Part shown: positions 51,809 to 58,534 of the stretch, one piece after another
Numbering within the stretch: position 1 is the first letter of the stretch
How the letters are laid out: each line of letters opens with the position of its first letter
DNA from: JAAOIF01 sp965217125
GTDB lineage: Bacteria; Pseudomonadota; Gammaproteobacteria; PS1; Pseudothioglobaceae
NCBI GenBank assembly: GCA_965217125.1
Contig: OZ244244.1
Span: 992,001-1,056,000 of the forward strand
Reading direction: 5' to 3'
DNA: 64,000 nucleotides
Notes under the pieces: model-generated
Databases searched by the model: none
The model's input: only the letters and a program-made list of their open reading frames with translations
What the model was told of the DNA's origin: nothing
Made by a program: the position numbers and the translations under genes

Positions 51809-51970
51809 TGGACAGTTCTTTAATAAACAAACTCAATCAAAGAAGTGATTTTATTTTTAAGCAAACACAACTTTAATATATAAAATCGCAGTTTTATTTA
51901 AATATCAATTCAGGCACAAAAAACATTTAAAATACACAAAACAAGATATTTTATTAAACAAAAAAACACA

Positions 51971-53278
51971 ATGAGACTAACGATAAAAAACATTGGCATT
52001 ATTAAAGAGGCAGATATTAAATTATCAGGCTTGACAGTTATCGCTGGCGAAAATGACACTGGCAAAAGCACGGTTGGTAAGTTAATGTTTGCTATTATTA
52101 AGGCACTAAATAAGTATAAATACGAGTTGGAAGAAGGTAGGGAATATAAAATTTTAAAAACCGTTGAAGGCATTTATTTTGACCAAAGACGAGATTTAGA
52201 TTTTTCTAATGTATCTGAATTTGAAGAGTTTAAGAAACTGTTTCATCCTAAACACTTTACAAGCCAAATTAATCAGCAAGGTGTTGAGGCAATTACTAAT
52301 AGAATTGATTTTTTGAAAAAACACGACCTATATAACAAAAAAACTCAGGATCTTTTTAAAATTCTAAAAAAAACAATTACAGAAGATGAAAATGAATATA
52401 TAGCCAAAATAAAAGCATTTAATAAAGTCGTAAATTCTGAGTTTGCAGGGGTGATTTCTAACCAAAATACAAAAAAAGATGCTCATATAACAATTACAGA
52501 ATCCAAGAAAACCCTATTAGAAATTGTGGTTAAACATACAAATGAAGATGATGATGATGATGACGATATGTTGCATGATTTTAAGCAAAAAGATGAATTA
52601 TATTTCAATGATAGCACCATCATTGAGACGCCCATGCTGTTAAATTTTCATGAATCAATTAGAGAATCTAAAACCGCCTTTGAACCAAGAGTCACACGCA
52701 ACCAACGCCTTGGTAGAGCAAAAATCGCCTTTCACATAAAAGATTTAGAGGTAAAACTCAGAGATTCTGCTAATAATGATTTTTTTTACAAACCAAGCAA
52801 AGTGTATAAAAAAGCCGAAAACACTATTAAAGGAACAATTAAATACATACCTCAACGCAACGATTTTTTTTACTTTAAAGACAATGGACAAGAACACAGA
52901 ATGCTAAATGTGGCTAGCGGTATAAAAGCATTTGGTATGTTGCAAATGCTACTGGTAGGAGAATTTATTGATGAAAGGTCGTTAATTATCTTAGACGAAC
53001 CAGAAGTGCACCTACATCCTAATTGGCAGTTAAAATACGCAGAAATCATCACACTTTTGGTTGCGAATGATTTCAATGTTTTAGTAACAACACACAGCCC
53101 ATATATGGTTGAGGCATTGGAAAGATACAGCGAAAAATATAAAGTAGAGGCAAATTTTTATTTAGCTGAAAAAGGTATTATTAAATCAGAGAATAACAAT
53201 AAAACTTTATCAGAAACAGTTACCAAACTTTCGGAGCCATTTGCTCTTTTTGATGCAATGGATGCAGAAAAACTATAA
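51971..53278 (+). CDS. AAA/ABC-type ATPase of a two-gene putative defence system
   Basis: A 435-residue ATPase of the OLD/SMC-like AAA group. Walker A is GENDTGKST (residues about 27-35) after MRLTIKNIGIIKEADIKLSGL. The middle is helical with an acidic Asp run (DEDDDDDDM, about 195). Near 310 there is NVASGIKAFGMLQML, in the place of the ABC signature; Walker B and the D-loop follow in SLIILDEPEVHLHPNWQ (about 338), and VLVTTHSPYMVEAL carries the switch His. No TOPRIM domain is fused. Its stop overlaps the start of a PD-(D/E)XK gene (TAATG), implying a complex. ATPase-nuclease pairs of this type are typical of anti-phage systems; I cannot assign a named one. Confidence 0.85.
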   Translation: MRLTIKNIGIIKEADIKLSGLTVIAGENDTGKSTVGKLMFAIIKALNKYKYELEEGREYKILKTVEGIYFDQRRDLDFSNVSEFEEFKKLFHPKHFTSQINQQGVEAITNRIDFLKKHDLYNKKTQDLFKILKKTITEDENEYIAKIKAFNKVVNSEFAGVISNQNTKKDAHITITESKKTLLEIVVKHTNEDDDDDDDMLHDFKQKDELYFNDSTIIETPMLLNFHESIRESKTAFEPRVTRNQRLGRAKIAFHIKDLEVKLRDSANNDFFYKPSKVYKKAENTIKGTIKYIPQRNDFFYFKDNGQEHRMLNVASGIKAFGMLQMLLVGEFIDERSLIILDEPEVHLHPNWQLKYAEIITLLVANDFNVLVTTHSPYMVEALERYSEKYKVEANFYLAEKGIIKSENNNKTLSETVTKLSEPFALFDAMDAEKL

Positions 53279-53832
53279 TGGATGCAGAGGCTGAGTTTAA
53301 AAAAGAATATGGCAACTATTTGGCAGATTTTAAAACTCTCAGTCTTGACAAGACAAATGACGAGTCTTTATGTCAAAACACAACTCATTATTATTACAAT
53401 TTTGATGAGATTGTTAAAGATAGAAAGAACAACCTAACCCCTGCCTCTCCTGATACGCTTATTTTTAATAAGGATAAAGTGTATTGTGTGGAATTTAAAA
53501 ATCAATTTAAAAAAAGAATTAGCACTAAGAAAATTAAGAAAAAACTTGAAAATGGACACCAAGTTTTATCAGAAATTTTTATAGAATTAAAGTTACAACT
53601 TAAAGACTATTGGCTTGTTTTTTGTGTTGTGCATAAAGGGTTTGATGATAGCGAAACAGAAAAGAAAGAAAGAAAATGGCAAAAAATACACTATCACATT
53701 CGAGATAAACGCACCATTCAATTTGATTTAGCACAATTTAAGGGTAAATATTACAATGACATCATAACCCAAGGCGTTGATTTTTTTAGAAGACAGTTTA
53801 TTAAAAAAATCGACCAAAACTTACCCTGCTAA
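53278..53832 (+). CDS. PD-(D/E)XK nuclease-like partner of the ATPase
   Basis: A 184-residue protein translationally coupled to the ATPase. The nuclease-like core is SPDTLIFNKDKVYCVEFKNQFKKR: Asp at about 60 in SPDTLIF, then Glu-Phe-Lys at about 71-73. KLENGHQVLSEIFIELKLQL follows as a helix carrying possible Lys/Gln contacts, then WLVFCVV. That is the order Asp...ExK of PD-(D/E)XK enzymes. No DNA-binding domain is evident; targeting may come from the ATPase. Function is inferred from fold signature and context. Confidence 0.65.
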   Translation: MDAEAEFKKEYGNYLADFKTLSLDKTNDESLCQNTTHYYYNFDEIVKDRKNNLTPASPDTLIFNKDKVYCVEFKNQFKKRISTKKIKKKLENGHQVLSEIFIELKLQLKDYWLVFCVVHKGFDDSETEKKERKWQKIHYHIRDKRTIQFDLAQFKGKYYNDIITQGVDFFRRQFIKKIDQNLPC

Positions 53833-53838
53833 CTCAAA

Positions 53839-53913
53839 GTGATAGCACCAATTAAACAGTTGTTAAAAGCAAAAAATACGGTTTTATTCGTGCATTACTA
53901 TATCTATGAATGA
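53839..53913 (+). pseudogene. nadA: diverged 5' fragment of a second nadA
   Basis: A 24-residue frame from GTG 53839 reads IAPIKQLLKAKNTVLFVHYYIYE then stop. It aligns with the start of intact NadA 1 kb downstream (IQAQIKAELKAKNAVLVAHYYVSAD), sharing IK, LKAKN, VL and HYY. The similarity ends right before the inverted repeat in front of the Fic gene. The differences indicate a separate allele, not a fresh duplication. Confidence 0.75.
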
Positions 53914-53914
53914 T

Positions 53915-53962
53915 TGTCCAGTTATGCTAAAATCTAAACATAACTGGACACTTAACTGGACA
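53915..53962 (+). promoter_or_regulatory. operator-like inverted and direct repeats before the Fic gene
   Basis: TGTCCAGTTATG (53915-53926) and CATAACTGGACA (53939-53950) are a perfect 12-bp inverted repeat with a 12-base AT-rich spacer that could hold a -10 box (TAAAAT). The half-site core TAACTGGACACT is repeated directly at 53941 and 53953 with a 12-base period. Two or three half-sites just ahead of a gene suggest a repressor site; self-binding by the helix-turn-helix-like N-terminus of the Fic protein is possible. Confidence 0.65.
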
Positions 53963-53972
53963 CTTGGCGAAT

Positions 53973-54860
53973 ATGTTTGATTACAAAAAAACTTCAATCA
54001 CACAAAAAATAACGGATTTGCTTGATTTTTATCAAACTTCGGTCGCGCTTGCGCAGGCGTTGCAAGTTAGCCGTATGTCGCTGTTGTCTTGGCAAGGTTT
54101 GTCTGAGGACAAAATTCGCAGCAAAAACAAAGATAATATTGATTTTTTGTGGTGTCAAAATATTTTATTGCCAGCCATTATCAAATCCTCACAAAAGGAA
54201 GAAAAGGTTGATGGGGTAAGTGGTAATCGTGAAAAAACACTCATAAGCCAAGCAAAAACATTGTCCGATTTGGTTAAAAAAATCTCATTTGGCTCACTTG
54301 AAATTGAAAGCAATATCAGTCAAAAAAACTTCGATTTGGTTATTGAACAGCAACTAACGCCAAAAAATTCAAGCGTTAAAGAGGTGCTGGAAATTCAAAA
54401 TATTTGCACCTTAAATCATAAAATTGCAAGCAATTTAGAGCAAGATTTCAGCGTGGAAACAATCAAACAATGGCATCAAATTTTAATGTCTGGGGTAATT
54501 AAAAATGCAGGTGAATTTAGCAAAAAAGTAAGGGTAATTCCTGCAACAAATTTAACCCTAACGCATCCAGATGACATTGGGGAGGAGTTGCAATATTGGC
54601 TGGAAAAACACAAAATCCTTAATTCACTCTCTGATATTGCCAAATCTCATAGCCATTTTGAACTTATTCATCCGTTTTCTGATGGCAATGGTCGCATCGG
54701 CAGGAGTATTATTTTGATGCAATGCTTGCGTCTTGGTTTTTTGCCGCCACTCATCAACGCTCAAAACAAACAAATGTATTACGCCACATTACAACATTCG
54801 CAAAAACACGCACAATACCGCCATTTGGCATTGTTTTTAAGGCATAATTCTAAGTTTTAA
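53973..54860 (+). CDS. Fic/DOC family protein (putative AMP-transferase)
   Basis: A 295-residue protein from ATG 53973 (TTG 53964 is a 3-residue longer option). The N-terminus TSVALAQALQVSRMSLLSWQG looks like a helix-turn-helix. The central helical Fic fold has TIKQWHQILMSG, and the catalytic motif HPFSDGNGRIGR begins at about residue 233, complete with the essential His. Fic enzymes transfer AMP or other nucleotidyl groups to proteins. NFDLVIEQQLTPKNSSV precedes the fold; no clear antitoxin gene is adjacent. Its stop overlaps the first ATG of nadA (TAATG). Confidence 0.9.
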   Translation: MFDYKKTSITQKITDLLDFYQTSVALAQALQVSRMSLLSWQGLSEDKIRSKNKDNIDFLWCQNILLPAIIKSSQKEEKVDGVSGNREKTLISQAKTLSDLVKKISFGSLEIESNISQKNFDLVIEQQLTPKNSSVKEVLEIQNICTLNHKIASNLEQDFSVETIKQWHQILMSGVIKNAGEFSKKVRVIPATNLTLTHPDDIGEELQYWLEKHKILNSLSDIAKSHSHFELIHPFSDGNGRIGRSIILMQCLRLGFLPPLINAQNKQMYYATLQHSQKHAQYRHLALFLRHNSKF

Positions 54861-54862
54861 TG

Positions 54863-55810
54863 ATGTCCATTCAAGCACAAATCAAAGCCGAACTTAAAGC
54901 AAAAAATGCTGTTTTAGTGGCGCATTATTATGTCAGTGCTGATTTGCAAATATTGGCAGAGGAAACGGGCGGGATTGTTGCTGATTCATTAGAAATGGCG
55001 CGTTTTGGGCAGAATACTGATGCGCAGACAATTATCGTGGCTGGGGTTAAATTTATGGGCGAAACTGCTAAAATTTTGTCCCCTGAAAAAACTGTTTTAG
55101 TGATTGATGAGCAAGCAAGTTGTTCTTTGGATGAGGATTGTCCGATTGAGGATTTTTCGCGATTTTGCGAGCAACATCCGCAGCGAAAAATCGTGGTATA
55201 TGCCAATACCTCAGCTGCGGTTAAAGCACGCGCTGATTGGGTTGTTACTTCAGGTAGCGCGCTAAAAGTAGTCCAACACTTGCAAGAAAACGGCGAAAAA
55301 ATTCTATGGGCGCCAGACAAACATTTGGGTAATTATGTGCAAAATAAAAGCGGCGCTGATATGCTAATATGGCAAGGCGCTTGCGTGGTGCATGAGCGTT
55401 TTAAAGCCGATGCCTTAGCCACTTTAAAAGCCAAATACCCAGAGGCGGCGATATTGGTGCATCCAGAATCCCCTCAGTCAGTGGTTGATTTAGCGGATGT
55501 GGTTGGCTCAACTACAGCACTGATTGAGGCGGTCAAAAATAGAGATGAGGCCACATTTATCATAGCAACTGATAATGGAATTTTCCACAAAATGCACGAA
55601 GTTGCGCCCAATAAAAAACTGATTGAAGCCCCGACTATGGGCGAATCTGCGGACTGTGAATCTTGCGCCCATTGTCAGTGGATGGAGATGAACGATTTAG
55701 GAAAATTATTAAATGTATTACAAAGCAGTCAAAATGAAATTAAAATTGACCCGCAAGTAAGCAAAAAAGCACGGCAATCTATTCAAAAATTACTCGACTT
55801 TACGGCATAA
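54863..55810 (+). CDS. nadA: quinolinate synthase A
   Basis: A 315-residue 4Fe-4S enzyme that condenses iminoaspartate with dihydroxyacetone phosphate for NAD synthesis. Conserved blocks are VLVAHYYVSADLQ, GVKFMGETAKILSPEKTVL, ASCSLDEDCP (first Cys), WAPDKHLGNYVQ, WQGACVVHERF (second), VHPESPQSVVDLADVVGSTTAL, ATDNGIFHKM and ESCAHCQWMEMN (third). The adjacent ATG 54860 overlaps the Fic stop; either start is possible. The promoter that served nadA before the Fic insertion is probably displaced, so expression now likely depends on the Fic transcript. Confidence 0.95.
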   Translation: MSIQAQIKAELKAKNAVLVAHYYVSADLQILAEETGGIVADSLEMARFGQNTDAQTIIVAGVKFMGETAKILSPEKTVLVIDEQASCSLDEDCPIEDFSRFCEQHPQRKIVVYANTSAAVKARADWVVTSGSALKVVQHLQENGEKILWAPDKHLGNYVQNKSGADMLIWQGACVVHERFKADALATLKAKYPEAAILVHPESPQSVVDLADVVGSTTALIEAVKNRDEATFIIATDNGIFHKMHEVAPNKKLIEAPTMGESADCESCAHCQWMEMNDLGKLLNVLQSSQNEIKIDPQVSKKARQSIQKLLDFTA

Positions 55811-55817
55811 TGCACCA

Positions 55818-56993
55818 ATGGCTATACAAAAAGAAATCAACAATTTATACTATATCTGTCATATAAATAATTTAGCTTCTATTTTAAAACAGGGCTTATT
55901 GTCGCATAATGCGGTTCAAAAAATCCATCCAAAAACCATTTATAATAAAAGTATTATTAGTCATAGAAAAGCCATAAAACCCAATGAAAATCAAACGCTA
56001 TGGGATTTTGCCAACCTGTATTTTAATGCCAGAAATGCGATGCTATATCGTGTTATCCACGAACAAACTATAGAAAATATTGCCATTATTCAATTTAAAA
56101 AATCCGTATTAAATCACGCAAAAAAGCATAATAGCTATATTAGTATTGGCAATGCCTCACATAGTGAATCAAAATTTACCGATATAACAACAGGCTTAAA
56201 ACAATTAAAAAAAATATGGAAATATTGGCATCAACAATACTGGAACGAATTTGATAGCTCTAAAAGATTGATGATGTCAGAGTTATTAATTGAGAAAAAT
56301 ATACCAGCAGAATATATTGATAGCATTTATGTGGCATCGGAAGCAATAGGCAAGCAAGTCAAAAAAATGACTAATTTTGACAATATTGTTACTGAATCTG
56401 ATTTATTTTTTAGACCAAATTATACTAAAAAACTATCTGCAACAAATATTACCTTAATTCAAGGTGATATGTTTTTTTCTTATGCACAAACGCTAACGAT
56501 TAGCGTTAATACCGTTGGCATTATGGGCAAAGGGCTGGCATCTAGGGCTAAAAACCAGTTTCCCGATATGTATGTGCAGTATCAAAATGCTTGTAAAAAC
56601 AACAAAATTAAAGCAGGCAAGCCGTGGATTTATAAAAGAGAAATTTTAATGGACGCAGAATTAGCAGATAATCCAGCCGACTTAGAAAAACCAAATGGTT
56701 TGCGCTGGTTTTTATTGTTTCCAACTAAAAGGCACTGGAAAGATAAATCGCGCTTAGATGATATTGAACAAGGGCTGGAATGGTTGCTAAAAAATTACCA
56801 AAAAGAAGGCATAACTTCTTTATCATTACCTGCACTTGGCTGTGGATTAGGACAACTAACTTGGCAGGAAGTTGGCCCACTTATGTGTCGATATCTATCT
56901 CAAATGGATATAGGAGTTAAAATTTATCTGCCACGAGAAGATAATATCAAAGATAAAAAATATTTAAGCAAAGAATTTTTATTACCGAGGTAA
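55818..56993 (+). CDS. single-chain DarT-DarG-like protein: DNA ADP-ribosyltransferase plus macrodomain
   Basis: A 391-residue protein joining both halves of a DarTG system. Residues about 8-205 match DarT (DUF4433): YYICHINNLASILKQGLLSHNAV (NAD-binding start), ISHRKAI, LWDFANLYFNARNAMLYRV, and MMSELLIEKNIPAEYI with Glu155 in the place of the catalytic Glu of DarT. Residues about 211-385 are a DarG-type macrodomain: ITLIQGDMFF, SVNTVGIMGKGLASRAKNQFPDMYVQY, LFPTKRHW and LPALGCGLGQLTWQEV. In known systems DarT ADP-ribosylates thymidine in DNA and a separate DarG removes the mark. Here toxin and antidote would be made in fixed 1:1 ratio. It lies 8 bases after nadA and 2 before yebC. Confidence 0.85.
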   Translation: MAIQKEINNLYYICHINNLASILKQGLLSHNAVQKIHPKTIYNKSIISHRKAIKPNENQTLWDFANLYFNARNAMLYRVIHEQTIENIAIIQFKKSVLNHAKKHNSYISIGNASHSESKFTDITTGLKQLKKIWKYWHQQYWNEFDSSKRLMMSELLIEKNIPAEYIDSIYVASEAIGKQVKKMTNFDNIVTESDLFFRPNYTKKLSATNITLIQGDMFFSYAQTLTISVNTVGIMGKGLASRAKNQFPDMYVQYQNACKNNKIKAGKPWIYKREILMDAELADNPADLEKPNGLRWFLLFPTKRHWKDKSRLDDIEQGLEWLLKNYQKEGITSLSLPALGCGLGQLTWQEVGPLMCRYLSQMDIGVKIYLPREDNIKDKKYLSKEFLLPR

Positions 56994-56995
56994 TT

Positions 56996-57736
56996 ATGGC
57001 AGGACATAGCAAATGGCACAATATTCAATACCGAAAAGGGGCGCAGGATGCCAAACGCGGGAAAATTTTCACTAAACTGATTAAAGAAATTGTGATTGCT
57101 ACCAAACAAGGCGGAGGGGTGATTGAAAATAATCCGTCACTTAGAATGGTGATTGACAAAGCCTTAGCTGCTAATATGAAACGCGATACCATTGAAAATG
57201 CAGTCAAACGCGGCTCTGGCGATTTAGACGGCGCAAACTATGACGAAGTGCGCTACGAAGGTTACGGATTAGGCGGCACTGCTATTATAGTAGATAGCTT
57301 GACTGATAATCGCAATCGCACCGTGGCTGATGTGCGTCATGCGTTTTCTAAGCACGGTGGCAATCTTGGCACCGATGGCTCGGTCTCTTATCTGTTTAGC
57401 AAACAGGGTTTTATTAGTTTTGAGTCAGGCGATGAAGAGCAAATTATGGAAATTGCTTTGGACAATAACGCGCAAGATGTCATTGCAAATGATGATGGCT
57501 CAATTGATGTAATTACCACGCCTGAGGATTTTTTCACCGTCAAAGATGCACTTGCAGATGCTGGACTAGCGCCTAACCACGCCGAAGTTACTATGGAACC
57601 TGCTAACCGAATTGAATTGAATCTCGCCGATGCACAAAAATTTATGCGCCTAATCGAGCGCTTAGACGACTTGGACGACACGCAAGAGGTTTATCATAAT
57701 GCTGATATTTCTGCTGAGGTGATGGCGCAACTGTAA
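56996..57736 (+). CDS. yebC: YebC/PmpR family regulatory protein
   Basis: A 246-residue protein with the invariant start MAGHSKWHNIQYRKGAQDAKRGKIFTKLIKEI, followed by MKRDTIENAVKRGSG, YEGYGLGGTAIIVD, RNRTVADVRHAFSKHGGNLG and GSVSYLF. Family members act as transcriptional regulators and, in recent work on YebC, help ribosomes through proline-rich stretches. The usual neighbour ruvC is absent; a NERD protein and purL follow. Confidence 0.96.
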   Translation: MAGHSKWHNIQYRKGAQDAKRGKIFTKLIKEIVIATKQGGGVIENNPSLRMVIDKALAANMKRDTIENAVKRGSGDLDGANYDEVRYEGYGLGGTAIIVDSLTDNRNRTVADVRHAFSKHGGNLGTDGSVSYLFSKQGFISFESGDEEQIMEIALDNNAQDVIANDDGSIDVITTPEDFFTVKDALADAGLAPNHAEVTMEPANRIELNLADAQKFMRLIERLDDLDDTQEVYHNADISAEVMAQL

Positions 57737-57739
57737 CTT

Positions 57740-58513
57740 ATGTTTAAAAAAAATAAAACTCGCACACCTATTTCCCAAGTTATCTTACGCCATGCTGGGC
57801 AGTCGATAGATGATGAAATAACAAAAAACAATGATAAATTCAACGATATGGCATTTATTTTTTCCTATTTAGTAGGCATTAATTTTTTGGGTTGGATGGT
57901 TTATTTTATGAACCAAGCATCAGTATTTATAACTTTAATAATTATCGGTATTGCAACAATCTTTTATCTCTGTTATGCAATTTACAAAGTCTTAAAACTC
58001 AAAAAACACAATAAAAAACTTAAATTAGGTAGAGATGGCGAAAAAGAAGTTGCTCAGTATTTAGATACCTTAAAAAAAGAAGGTGTGCATATCTTTCACG
58101 ATGTTATTAACGATAATAAAACCTTTAATATTGACCATATTGTTATCAGCACAAAAGGTATTTTTACTATTGAGACAAAAGCATACAGCAAACCCATAGC
58201 AAAAAAGGCAATCATAACCCGTCAAAATAATAATTTAATTATTAACGAGAGGGATTGTGGAGATAAAATTATTAAACAGGCTGCATCACAAGCAAGATGG
58301 CTACAAGAAAAACTTAATCAAAAAAATATCCAAGCCATTGTTGCATTTCCGGGTTGGTGGATTGAATACAGCCTAAAAAATGAATTGGTTAATGTTCTCA
58401 ATCCAAAAAACTTAAAAAATTTCATTGAATCTGGTCAAGACAAACTAACCATTAAAGAGGCTAATTTAATATCTACAATACTTTACAATCATGTTCGTAT
58501 GTCTGCTTATTAA
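57740..58513 (+). CDS. NERD-domain membrane protein
   Basis: A 257-residue protein. Two membrane helices (about 38-58 and 63-82: SYLVGINFLGWMVYFM; FITLIIIGIATIFYLCYAIY) are followed by a nuclease-related domain: LKLGRDGEKEVAQYLDTL, FNIDHIVISTKGIFTIETKAYSK (Asp and Glu-x-Lys), QAASQARWLQEKL and IQAIVAFPGWWIE. NERD domains have a PD-(D/E)XK-like fold and are found in DNA-handling and defence proteins. It starts 3 bases after the yebC stop. Function is unknown. Confidence 0.85.
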   Translation: MFKKNKTRTPISQVILRHAGQSIDDEITKNNDKFNDMAFIFSYLVGINFLGWMVYFMNQASVFITLIIIGIATIFYLCYAIYKVLKLKKHNKKLKLGRDGEKEVAQYLDTLKKEGVHIFHDVINDNKTFNIDHIVISTKGIFTIETKAYSKPIAKKAIITRQNNNLIINERDCGDKIIKQAASQARWLQEKLNQKNIQAIVAFPGWWIEYSLKNELVNVLNPKNLKNFIESGQDKLTIKEANLISTILYNHVRMSAY

Positions 58514-58534
58514 AATAAGAAAAAAGCAAAATAA

